From Streptococcus plurextorum DSM 22810 (GTDB lineage: Bacteria; Bacillota; Bacilli; Lactobacillales; Streptococcaceae): 64,000 nucleotides of DNA. How positions within the stretch are numbered: position 1 is the stretch's first letter; the number at the start of each line of letters is the position of its first letter. The stretch lies in NCBI RefSeq assembly GCF_000423745.1, contig NZ_AUIO01000003.1, positions 62,001-126,000 on the forward strand, given 5' to 3'. Position numbers and translations under genes: made by a program. Shown piece after piece: positions 43,601 through 50,912 of the stretch. The notes beneath the pieces were generated by a model, which searched no databases, was not told where the DNA came from, and saw nothing but the letters and a program-made list of their open reading frames with translations.

Positions 43601-44637
43601 GATTTTTAAAAAAGTACAAATGGTGGTTAGTGGGTTTTACGGGCATGGTTTTAATGTTGTTAGGGTTTTTCCTGCCGATTCCCTATTATATTGAGAGTCC
43701 AGGTGGTTCCTATGATATTCGAACTGTTTTGACTGTTGATGATCATTTTGATGAGGCTGATGGTTCTTATCATTTTGTTGCTGTGACAGTTGCCCCGGCA
43801 ACGCCCATTCAAGTATTGGCGGCCTGGTTAACCCCTCATACGGAAGTCTCATCTGCAGAAGATACTACAGGTGGCGTATCTGATGAGGATTTCTGGCGCA
43901 TCAGTCAGTTTTATATGGAAACGTCACAGAATGCAGCGATTAGCCAAGCCCTTACCTTGGCCGGTGAGGAGGTAAAACTAGATTATCTAGGGGTTTATGT
44001 CCTTAGTCTTGCTGAACATTCAAGCTTCAAGGGTATTCTTCATCTAGCAGATACAGTGACTGGGGTTAATGGGGAGACCTTTACGAGCTCACAGGAATTG
44101 ATCAACTATGTGGCAAATCTTAATGTCGGTGATAAGGTTTCGGTACAATATATCTCTAATAATGAAAAAAAATCCGCTGATGGCAAGATTATCAAATTGG
44201 AAAATGGTAAGAATGGTATTGGTATTGGTTTAGTTGACCACACAGAAATTGCGAGTAATCACAAGATTACCTTTTCGACAGAAGGTGTTGGGGGACCGTC
44301 AGCAGGGCTTATGTTTACCCTCAGTATTTACGATCAGCTAATTAATGAGGATTTACGAAAAGGGCGTGTGATTGCTGGTACAGGTACGATTGAAAGCGAT
44401 GGTTCTGTGGGAGATATTGGCGGTGCAGGGCTTAAAGTTGTCGCAGCAGCCAAAGCAGGTGCGGAAATCTTTTTTGTTCCCAATAACCCTATCGAAAAAG
44501 GGAGGGAAGCTGCCTATCCTAAAGGCAATAACTATGAGGAAGCTTTAGCTACGGCTAAGGAGATTGGGACAAATATGAAAATTGTTCCTGTAAAGAATGT
44601 TCAAGATGCTATTGCATATTTGAGGGAAAACGATTAG
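43597..44637 (+). CDS. sepM: SepM-like PDZ/Lon-type membrane serine protease
   Basis: 346 residues: one N-terminal membrane span (~12-28), a PDZ domain (~125-200) and a Lon-type protease domain with Ser235 (GGPSAG) and Lys280 (GGAGLKV) as the catalytic pair. In S. mutans SepM trims the competence-stimulating peptide outside the cell; in other streptococci it is the YlbL-like protease. Starts at GTG 43597, overlapping the coaD stop. A terminator follows. Confidence 0.92.
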   Translation: MRFLKKYKWWLVGFTGMVLMLLGFFLPIPYYIESPGGSYDIRTVLTVDDHFDEADGSYHFVAVTVAPATPIQVLAAWLTPHTEVSSAEDTTGGVSDEDFWRISQFYMETSQNAAISQALTLAGEEVKLDYLGVYVLSLAEHSSFKGILHLADTVTGVNGETFTSSQELINYVANLNVGDKVSVQYISNNEKKSADGKIIKLENGKNGIGIGLVDHTEIASNHKITFSTEGVGGPSAGLMFTLSIYDQLINEDLRKGRVIAGTGTIESDGSVGDIGGAGLKVVAAAKAGAEIFFVPNNPIEKGREAAYPKGNNYEEALATAKEIGTNMKIVPVKNVQDAIAYLREND

Positions 44638-44638
44638 G

Positions 44639-44669
44639 AAAAAGTAGACCTTGGTCTGCTTTTTGTTTT
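44639..44669 (+). terminator. sepM terminator
   Basis: AAAAAGTAGACC / GGTCTGCTTTTT stem (one G-T pair) and T-rich tail. The 3' part GTCTGCTTTTTGTTTT (44654-44669) recurs as a direct repeat at 44918-44933 beyond the repeat element. Confidence 0.8.
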
Positions 44670-44917
44670 TAAGGGAAAGTCCAGTTAGCTACTTTTTAAG
44701 TGAACAGATGGTAGCGACTGGCTTTGAAATACCCTACCTATTTTTGCGCTGAGGGTTTTAACAATTTCTAGCTGCCTAACTATCAGTGTTGATGCCGCTT
44801 TGTTCAGGGAAGGGAAGTCTCGCCAAATCCTGAACGAGCTCTTAAGCTAGCAGATCTTTTCAGCTTGTTTAAGGAGAAAATAAAGTTTCTCTATACTCTA
44901 ACTCTCAGCGGATCGAA
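44670..44917 (-). repeat. Intergenic repeat element, copy 3 (inverted orientation)
   Basis: Read on the minus strand it contains AACTTTATTTTCT, TTAAACAAGCTGAAAAG, TCTGCTAG, GGCGAG, TCAACACTGATAGTT, CAAAAATAGGTA, CAGTCGCTACCATC and CTTAAAAAGTAGC in the same order as copies 1 and 2. It is bordered by a 16-bp direct repeat derived from the sepM terminator. No coding capacity is seen. Confidence 0.72.
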
Positions 44918-45057
44918 GTCTGCTTTTTGTTTTGCTCCAATAGCTAATAATGGGGATATTAGTTAATGCTAAAAGAGTGGTGCCAGGCCTTTGTTTATTT
45001 AATATTATACAAGATATGAGAAGGGTTGAGAAAAATATTAAAAAATGATATAAGGAG

Positions 45058-45086
45058 TTGACAAAACCGGTTTACCATAATATAAT
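45058..45086 (+). promoter_or_regulatory. dhuD promoter, perfect consensus
   Basis: TTGACA (45058-45063), 17-nt spacer, TATAAT (45081-45086). The spacer holds the operator, so repressor binding would directly block polymerase. It lies so close to an ATG at 45092 that this codon cannot be the start, leaving ATG 45125. Confidence 0.88.
45064..45076. promoter_or_regulatory. Putative RegR operator 1
   Basis: AAACCGGTTTACC between the -35 and -10 boxes of the dhuD promoter. With the site at 46719 it defines the consensus GTAAACCGGTTTAC, an even-symmetric palindrome of the kind LacI-family regulators bind. This copy keeps the full right half. Confidence 0.7.
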
Positions 45087-45124
45087 AACAGATGAACAAG
45101 ATAGAGGTTAGGAGGGACTTGCTG

Positions 45125-45940
45125 ATGTCTCAATCATTTTCTTTAGATCACTTTTCTTTGCAAGGAAAGGTTGCCTTGGTGACAGGAGCCTCATATGGCA
45201 TCGGTTTTGCTATTGCATTAGCTTATGCTAAAGCAGGTGCGACAATCGTTTTTAATGATATTAGTCAAGAATTGGTTGATCTTGGGATGGAGGCCTATGA
45301 AAGCGAAGGGGTTGATGCGCACGGCTATGTTTGTGATGTAACAGACGAAGCTGGCATACAAGCTATGGTAGCTCAAATTGAGGCAGAGGTCGGGATTATT
45401 GACATCTTAGTTAATAATGCAGGGATTATCCGAAGGATTCCTATGGTTGAAATGACAGCGGATCAATTCCGCCAAGTTATTGATATTGACCTAAATGCAC
45501 CATTTATTGTTTCTAAGGCTGTTATCCCATCCATGATTAGGAAAGGACATGGGAAGATTATCAATATTTGTTCTATGATGAGTGAGTTAGGGCGTGAAAC
45601 GGTTTCAGCTTATGCTGCGGCAAAAGGTGGATTGAAAATGCTGACAAAAAACATTGCCTCAGAGTATGGAGGTGCTAATATTCAGTGCAATGGTATTGGA
45701 CCTGGTTATATTGCAACCCCACAAACCGCTCCTTTGCGTGAAGTGAAAGAAGACGGAACTCGTCATCCTTTTGATCAATTTATTATTGCTAAAACACCTG
45801 CTGCACGTTGGGGAGAAGTTGCAGACTTGATGGGACCGGCAGTCTTTTTGGCCAGTGATGCTAGTAACTTTGTCAACGGGCATATTCTATATGTGGATGG
45901 AGGGATTTTAGCTTATATTGGGAAACAACCAGAAGTATGA
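45125..45940 (+). CDS. dhuD: Unsaturated-uronate pathway reductase (SDR family)
   Basis: 271-residue short-chain dehydrogenase/reductase, the NADH-dependent enzyme that in streptococci reduces the isomerised uronate from glycosaminoglycans toward 2-keto-3-deoxygluconate; also annotated gluconate 5-dehydrogenase. Cofactor motif TGASYGIG (~18-25), NNAG (~95) and the active site Ser in ICSMMSE with Tyr-Lys in SAYAAAKGG (~160). AGGAGGG lies 8 nt before ATG 45125; the frame from 45092 starts 6 nt after the -10 box and is rejected. Confidence 0.9.
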   Translation: MSQSFSLDHFSLQGKVALVTGASYGIGFAIALAYAKAGATIVFNDISQELVDLGMEAYESEGVDAHGYVCDVTDEAGIQAMVAQIEAEVGIIDILVNNAGIIRRIPMVEMTADQFRQVIDIDLNAPFIVSKAVIPSMIRKGHGKIINICSMMSELGRETVSAYAAAKGGLKMLTKNIASEYGGANIQCNGIGPGYIATPQTAPLREVKEDGTRHPFDQFIIAKTPAARWGEVADLMGPAVFLASDASNFVNGHILYVDGGILAYIGKQPEV

Positions 45941-45979
45941 AATACAAATGAATCATTTTAATGTAAGAAGGGAAAAACA

Positions 45980-46621
45980 ATGAAAATTGCACTTATCAAT
46001 GAGAATAGCCAGGCAGGAAAAAATAGCCTTATTTTTGAAACCCTAAAAGAGGTGACGGATGCTAAAGGCTATCAAGTTTTTAATTATGGTATGTACGGTC
46101 AAGAGGGAGAAAGTCAGCTCACTTATGTTCAAAATGGCTTATTAGCGTCCATTCTTTTAGTTAGTCAGGCGGCAGATTTTGTCATTACAGGTTGTGGTAC
46201 AGGGGTAGGGGCTATGTTAGCAGCAAACAGTTTTCCAGGTGTTGTTTGTGGTTTTGCGGCAGATCCTACGGATGCCTATCTATTTTCACAAATTAACGGA
46301 GGAAATGCTATATCTCTGCCTTTTGCAAAAGGATTTGGTTGGGGAGCTGAATTAAATCTTAAACTTCTTTTTGAACGGCTTTTTGCAGAGGAAATGGGAG
46401 GAGGTTATCCTCGCGAACGTGCTATTCCAGAGCAACGAAATGCCCGAATTTTGAATGAAATAAAGGGAATGACTTATAAAGATTTGCTAACGATTCTTAA
46501 AGAAATTGACCAGGACTTTTTGAAGGAGACAATTTCAGGGGAGAATTTTAAAGCGTATTTTTTGGCGAATTGCCAGAATGAATCCATCGCTGACTACCTA
46601 ATGTCAGTTTTGGAAGGATAA
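45980..46621 (+). CDS. dhuI: Unsaturated-uronate ketol-isomerase (RpiB/LacAB fold)
   Basis: 213-residue RpiB/LacAB-family isomerase. In S. agalactiae the homologue DhuI converts 4-deoxy-5-hexosulose-uronate, the product released by Ugl. Active-site loop TGCGTGVGAM (Cys near residue 75) and NGGNAISL near residue 108. AAGAAGGG precedes ATG 45980. It forms an operon with dhuD. In pneumococcus kdgK and kdgA accompany these genes, but neither follows here. Confidence 0.88.
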   Translation: MKIALINENSQAGKNSLIFETLKEVTDAKGYQVFNYGMYGQEGESQLTYVQNGLLASILLVSQAADFVITGCGTGVGAMLAANSFPGVVCGFAADPTDAYLFSQINGGNAISLPFAKGFGWGAELNLKLLFERLFAEEMGGGYPRERAIPEQRNARILNEIKGMTYKDLLTILKEIDQDFLKETISGENFKAYFLANCQNESIADYLMSVLEG

Positions 46622-46681
46622 AATTAGAAGTGGGCGTGTCACCAGAAATTGATTGGAAAAACTCATCTCATGCTAATCGTA

Positions 46682-46710
46682 TTGACAAGTTAGCATTGAT
46701 AGATTAAAAT
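46682..46710 (+). promoter_or_regulatory. ugl operon promoter
   Basis: TTGACA (46682-46687), 17-nt spacer, TAAAAT (46705-46710). The operator lies over the expected start of transcription. The leader to ugl is about 278 nt. Confidence 0.75.
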
Positions 46711-46718
46711 ATAAATTA

Positions 46719-46732
46719 AGTAAACCGGTAAA
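46719..46732. promoter_or_regulatory. Putative RegR operator 2
   Basis: AGTAAACCGGTAAA, 9 nt downstream of the ugl -10 box. It shares AAACCGGT with operator 1 and keeps the full left half of GTAAACCGGTTTAC. Confidence 0.65.
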
Positions 46733-46994
46733 ATAAAAAGCTAACGATTGACTTTAGAAGTCACAAAGTTAGTAGTGGCTAGTGTTTGGAAGACAGCCTT
46801 AACTTAGGGAAACAGTAGGATATTTTTGCAAGAGCGATCAGAGGAATCAAATTTTAACAAGGCATTAAGGGCATTTTGATAAGCTGTGTGGTGAACAATT
46901 TAGTAAATTGATTACTAAGTAACAACAGACTGTTGACCGAATTAGTCTTTAATGATAGTGAGTGATGTAAGAATAATATGTAAAGGAGGAATGC
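46733..46994 (+). other. Long ugl leader without a gene
   Basis: It begins with a hairpin (CTAAC 46741-46745 / GTTAG 46768-46772, inner TGACTT / AAGTCA) and ends with the ugl ribosome site AAAGGAGG (46982-46989). I find no PTS EIIA frame or recognisable remnant in any frame, although pneumococcus has the EIIA gene directly upstream of ugl. Confidence 0.6.
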
Positions 46995-48185
46995 ATGATA
47001 AAAAAAGTCTTGGTTGAGCCCATTGCTAAAGCAGAGCAGTTTAACAGTTCGTCACTTCTGAGCAAGAAAGAAGTCGAAGACGCCATAAAGTTGGCAGTTC
47101 AACAACTTGTCATCAATTGTGATTATTTTGGTGAATCGTTTCCAACACCGGCGACTTTTTCTAATCGTTATTTAAAGATGGACAATACAGAGTGGACTAA
47201 TGGTTTTTGGACAGGAGCGCTTTGGTTAGGTCAGGAATATTCCGTGAACGACAAAATGAAAGCGCTGTCAAAACGGCATACAAAATCTTTTCTAGAGCGT
47301 GTTAACCAAAGGATTGAATTAGATCATCATGATTTGGGTTTTCTTTATTCTCCATCGACAGTAGCTGATTATAAATTATCAGGAAGTCGTGAAGCCCTGG
47401 AGGCCTCACTTTTAGCGGCAGATAAATTGATGGAAAGGTATCAAGAAAAAGGTGGCTTTATTCAGGCTTGGGGGCAGCTTGGTAAAGCCTCGGATTATCG
47501 ATTGATAATAGATTGTTTACTGAATTTGCAATTGCTTTTCTTTGCCTATGAACAGACAGGCGCTGCGAAATACTATGAAGCAGCTGTTAATCATTTCTAT
47601 ACCTCTGTTAACACGGTTATTCGAGATGATGCTTCGACCTTTCATACTTACTATTTTGATCCAGAAACAGGACAGGCTATCAAGGGGGTTACGCGCCAAG
47701 GATTTAGCGATGACTCATCTTGGGCACGTGGGCAAGCTTGGGGAATCTATGGTATTCCTTTGACATATCGCATGATCAAAGACCCGGCTTGTTTAGAGCT
47801 TTTTAAAGGGGTTACAAATTATTTTCTAAACCGACTTCCAGAGGATAATGTTTCTTATTGGGATTTGATTTTCACTGATGGTAGTGGCCAGGCTCGCGAT
47901 TCTTCTGCGACAGCAGTAGCAGTTTGTGGTATCCATGAAATGCTCAAATCTTTGCCAGAAACTGATGAGGATAAGGAGACCTATAAGTATGCGATGCACA
48001 CCATGTTGCGGTCATTGATTGGCCATTATGCTAATCGTGACTTAGCTCCAGGTCGTCCATTACTTCTTCATGGGGTTTATTCTTGGCATTCAGGAAAAGG
48101 CGTAGATGAGGGGAATCTTTGGGGAGACTATTATTACTTGGAAGCATTGCTTCGTTTCTATAAAGATTGGGAATTATATTGGTAG
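46995..48185 (+). CDS. ugl: Unsaturated glucuronyl hydrolase (GH88)
   Basis: 396-residue cytoplasmic enzyme that hydrates and splits the unsaturated uronate from hyaluronan or chondroitin disaccharides. The alpha/alpha-barrel family residues are Asp113 (HHDLGFLYS) and Asp173 (DYRLIIDCLLNL), equivalent to Asp115 and Asp175 of the S. agalactiae enzyme; GFSDDSSWARGQAWGIYG near residue 237 is the other hallmark. AAAGGAGG before ATG 46995. First gene of the ugl-PTS-lyase operon. Confidence 0.95.
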   Translation: MIKKVLVEPIAKAEQFNSSSLLSKKEVEDAIKLAVQQLVINCDYFGESFPTPATFSNRYLKMDNTEWTNGFWTGALWLGQEYSVNDKMKALSKRHTKSFLERVNQRIELDHHDLGFLYSPSTVADYKLSGSREALEASLLAADKLMERYQEKGGFIQAWGQLGKASDYRLIIDCLLNLQLLFFAYEQTGAAKYYEAAVNHFYTSVNTVIRDDASTFHTYYFDPETGQAIKGVTRQGFSDDSSWARGQAWGIYGIPLTYRMIKDPACLELFKGVTNYFLNRLPEDNVSYWDLIFTDGSGQARDSSATAVAVCGIHEMLKSLPETDEDKETYKYAMHTMLRSLIGHYANRDLAPGRPLLLHGVYSWHSGKGVDEGNLWGDYYYLEALLRFYKDWELYW

Positions 48186-48194
48186 GAGGATAAG

Positions 48195-48686
48195 ATGACA
48201 AGACCAAATATTGTAATGGTTCGTATTGATGAACGCTTGATTCATGGACAAGGACAGTTGTGGGTGAAGTCTTTAGGATGTAATACGGTCATTGTAGCTA
48301 ATGACACGGTCAGCGAAGACAAGATTCAGCAGACATTGATGAAAACAGTCATTCCAGAATCGGTAGTTATGCGTTTTTTCACCTTACAAAAAGTCATTGA
48401 TGTGATTCACAAAGCTAATCCAGCACAAACGATTTTCTTAGTTATTAAAGATCTACAAGATGCATTGACATTGGTTAAGGGAGGAGTGCCAATCACGGAA
48501 TTAAATATAGGAAATATTCATAATGCACCTGGAAAAACGCAGGTGACAAGGTCAATCTTTTTTGGCCCAGAAGACAAGGCCATCGTAAGAGAATTGAGCG
48601 AGGTCTATAAGATTCGCTTTAATACCAAGACGACACCTTCAGGAAACGATGGTGCAGTCGAAGTTAATGTATTGGATTATATTTAA
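48195..48686 (+). CDS. agaV: PTS EIIB, mannose family (hyaluronan disaccharide)
   Basis: 163-residue cytoplasmic phosphocarrier of the mannose-class PTS. The phosphorylated His is in IDERLIHGQG (His17). In streptococcal hyaluronan loci this system imports the unsaturated disaccharide. TAGGAGG before ATG 48195. It needs an EIIA partner that is not encoded in this window. Confidence 0.92.
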   Translation: MTRPNIVMVRIDERLIHGQGQLWVKSLGCNTVIVANDTVSEDKIQQTLMKTVIPESVVMRFFTLQKVIDVIHKANPAQTIFLVIKDLQDALTLVKGGVPITELNIGNIHNAPGKTQVTRSIFFGPEDKAIVRELSEVYKIRFNTKTTPSGNDGAVEVNVLDYI

Positions 48687-48705
48687 AAAAATAAGGAGAA
48701 TTATT

Positions 48706-49482
48706 ATGACAATTAGTCTAATTCAAGCAGTGCTTATTGGTCTGTGGACAGCATTCTGTTTTAGCGGCCTATTGTTGGGTATTTATACAAACCGATGTAT
48801 CGTCCTCTCGTTTGGTGTAGGTATTATTTTAGGAGATCTTCCAACTGCTTTAGCAATGGGTGCCATTAGCGAACTCGCCTATATGGGCTTTGGTGTTGGA
48901 GCTGGTGGAACAGTTCCTCCTAATCCAATAGGACCAGGTATTTTCGGTACCTTAATGGCAATCACCAGTGCTGGTAAAGTGACCCCAGAGGCAGCTCTTG
49001 CATTGTCAACACCAATTGCAGTAGGTATTCAATTCTTACAAACATCAGCTTATACCTTACATGCAGGTGCTCCCGAATCTGCTATTAAACACCTTCGCGC
49101 AGGAAACATAGCTAAATTTAAACGCGCAACAAATGGAACTATTGTTACTTTTGCTCTATTAGGCTTTACTCTAGGTTTCTTAGGTGCTTATTCTATGGAT
49201 ACCCTTTTGAAATTGGTTGAGTTAATTCCGCCAGTGTTATTGACTGGATTGAGCGTTGCAGGTAAGATGCTTCCTGCCATTGGTTTTGCGATGATTTTAT
49301 CTGTGATGGCTAAAAAAGAGCTCATTCCATTTGTACTTCTAGGCTATGTTTGTGCAGCTTATTTACAACTTCCGGTTATTGGTATTGCTATTGTCGGTAG
49401 CATCTTTGCCCTTAAGGAATACTTTAATAAGCCAGCACAAGCAGCAGTGAAACAGGAGGAAATGCACGATGACTGGATCTAA
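48706..49482 (+). CDS. agaW: PTS EIIC, mannose family
   Basis: 258-residue membrane channel component with about seven spans and the family signature GxGAGGTVPPNPIGPGIFG near residues 65-85. ATAAGGAG precedes ATG 48706; the frame from 48649 overlaps EIIB and is rejected. It overlaps EIID by 14 nt. Confidence 0.92.
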   Translation: MTISLIQAVLIGLWTAFCFSGLLLGIYTNRCIVLSFGVGIILGDLPTALAMGAISELAYMGFGVGAGGTVPPNPIGPGIFGTLMAITSAGKVTPEAALALSTPIAVGIQFLQTSAYTLHAGAPESAIKHLRAGNIAKFKRATNGTIVTFALLGFTLGFLGAYSMDTLLKLVELIPPVLLTGLSVAGKMLPAIGFAMILSVMAKKELIPFVLLGYVCAAYLQLPVIGIAIVGSIFALKEYFNKPAQAAVKQEEMHDDWI

Positions 49483-50284
49483 ATTAACTAAGAAAGATTA
49501 TATTAACACTTCGCTACGAGCATTCTTCTTACAGAATGGTTTTAATTACAGTAACTACCAAGGAATCGGCTATGCCAATGTGATGTATCCAGCCTTTAAG
49601 AAGCACTTTGGTGATGACAAAGAGGGCCTGACCAAGGCTTTGGAAGAAAACTGTGAGTTCTATAACACTAACCCTCATTTCCTTCCGTTTATCACTAGCC
49701 TTCATTTAGTCATGTTGGAAAATGACCGTCCAGAAGAAGAAACGCGAGGCCTCAAAATGGCTCTCATGGGTCCTTTGGCAGGTATAGGTGACTCTCTATC
49801 TCAATTTGTGTTAGCTCCGCTGTTATCCACCATTGCAGCCTCTTTGGCCGGACAAGGTTTGGTTATTGGACCGATTATTTTCTTCCTTGGGATGAATACC
49901 ATTTTAACAGCTATCAAACTCTTGACAGGTTTGTATGGTTACAAATTTGGGACAGCTATTATTGATAAATTGAGCGATCAAATGGCAACCATTTCTAAAG
50001 TGGCTAATATCATCGGCGTAACAGTGATTTCAGGCTTAGCTGTTACATTTGTTAAGATTTCTGTGCCGATTACTTTTGCCCCTGGCGAAGTCACAGAAGG
50101 TGCGAATCAAAAAATTGTTACCATCCAAGGGATGTTAGATAAAATTGCACCTGCCCTACTTCCAGCTCTATTCACCCTTTTGGTGTATTACCTCATTAAG
50201 AGCAAAAAATGGACAACCTATAAGTTGGTTATCTTAACGGTTATTATCGGTATTTTGGGTAGCTGGTTGGGTATTCTTGTTTAG
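49469..50284 (+). CDS. agaD: PTS EIID, mannose family
   Basis: 271-residue EIID component: the soluble N-terminal half has the family motifs RAFFLQNGFNYSNYQGIGYA and the GPLAGIGDSL loop near residue 105, followed by C-terminal spans. CAGGAGG precedes ATG 49469 inside EIIC. EIIC and EIID form the membrane complex for the disaccharide. Confidence 0.92.
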   Translation: MTGSKLTKKDYINTSLRAFFLQNGFNYSNYQGIGYANVMYPAFKKHFGDDKEGLTKALEENCEFYNTNPHFLPFITSLHLVMLENDRPEEETRGLKMALMGPLAGIGDSLSQFVLAPLLSTIAASLAGQGLVIGPIIFFLGMNTILTAIKLLTGLYGYKFGTAIIDKLSDQMATISKVANIIGVTVISGLAVTFVKISVPITFAPGEVTEGANQKIVTIQGMLDKIAPALLPALFTLLVYYLIKSKKWTTYKLVILTVIIGILGSWLGILV

Positions 50285-50290
50285 ACGATT

Positions 50291-50599
50291 ATGGAACAAA
50301 AAACTCTCTACTATGTCATACTTATTCTAGTAGCTCTATCAACACTACTTCCCCTAATCACTCCTTATGTTAATCGTAAGCGACAGCAACGAGTATTTCA
50401 GGAGCAATTGGAAAAGCGTCAACGTTATTTAGCAACTTTACAGACTGGAGATGAGGTTATCCTCTTCTCTGGGCTGTATGGTAGGATTATTCGAATTAAA
50501 GATAGTTTGGTCGAATTGCAAATAGCAGAAGGCGTTACTGTTTATGTTGAAAAAGAGTCGATTATGGGGAAAGCAAAAGAACTACTTTTTGCGAAGTAG
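50291..50599 (+). CDS. YajC-like protein of the PTS operon
   Basis: 102 residues: one N-terminal span (YYVILILVALSTLLPLI), then the YajC core (LQTGDEVILFSGLYGRIIRI, VEKESI). Unlike the sec-linked YajC, this paralogue is a standard member of hyaluronan PTS operons in streptococci; its role there is unknown. ATG 50291 has no good ribosome site and is 6 nt after the EIID stop, so translation probably relies on coupling. Confidence 0.85.
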   Translation: MEQKTLYYVILILVALSTLLPLITPYVNRKRQQRVFQEQLEKRQRYLATLQTGDEVILFSGLYGRIIRIKDSLVELQIAEGVTVYVEKESIMGKAKELLFAK

Positions 50600-50625
50600 T
50601 TCTTCTTTCTTGCTTTGATTCTGAC

Positions 50626-50787
50626 ATGAAAAATGTCAGCAAAGAAGAAAAACAACTGAAGAAAACTCAATCATGTCCAGACGAGCAACAAGTGGTTAGT
50701 CATCTTGCCACTAAACAAAAGCCAGCTAAGAATAGTTTACCTCCTAAAGGAGAAAAATCAAGTTTTAATCTAAGCCCTTTAGGCTGA
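50626..50787 (+). CDS. Possible 53-residue lysine-rich ORF
   Basis: Frame MKNVSKEEKQLKKTQSCPDE continuing to SSFNLSPLG, ending at TGA 50785. It fills the gap between yajC and the lyase and has normal codon use, but no ribosome site is visible and its ATG sits in a TGACAT / ATGTCA hairpin (50622-50638). It may be translated after read-through, be a remnant, or be a chance frame. Confidence 0.35.
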   Translation: MKNVSKEEKQLKKTQSCPDEQQVVSHLATKQKPAKNSLPPKGEKSSFNLSPLG

Positions 50788-50912
50788 TTGATTCTTGGAG
50801 GGCAGTAGAGGCTTTCAAACGCGGCAAAAGGAACTCCAAAATGACATTTGTTAGTGAAGGGGAGCTATGTAACTCCTCCTTTTTAGGGAAAGAGGCAGAG
50901 AAAGGATTTGTG

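Noticed and set aside
45092..45124. N-terminal extension of dhuD from ATG 45092
   Set aside because: The codon is 6 nt after the -10 box, but unlike the leaderless genes a strong ribosome site (AGGAGGG) precedes ATG 45125, which gives the family N-terminus.
46622..46994. Degenerate PTS EIIA gene before ugl
   Set aside because: No His-containing EIIA motif or long frame in any reading frame.
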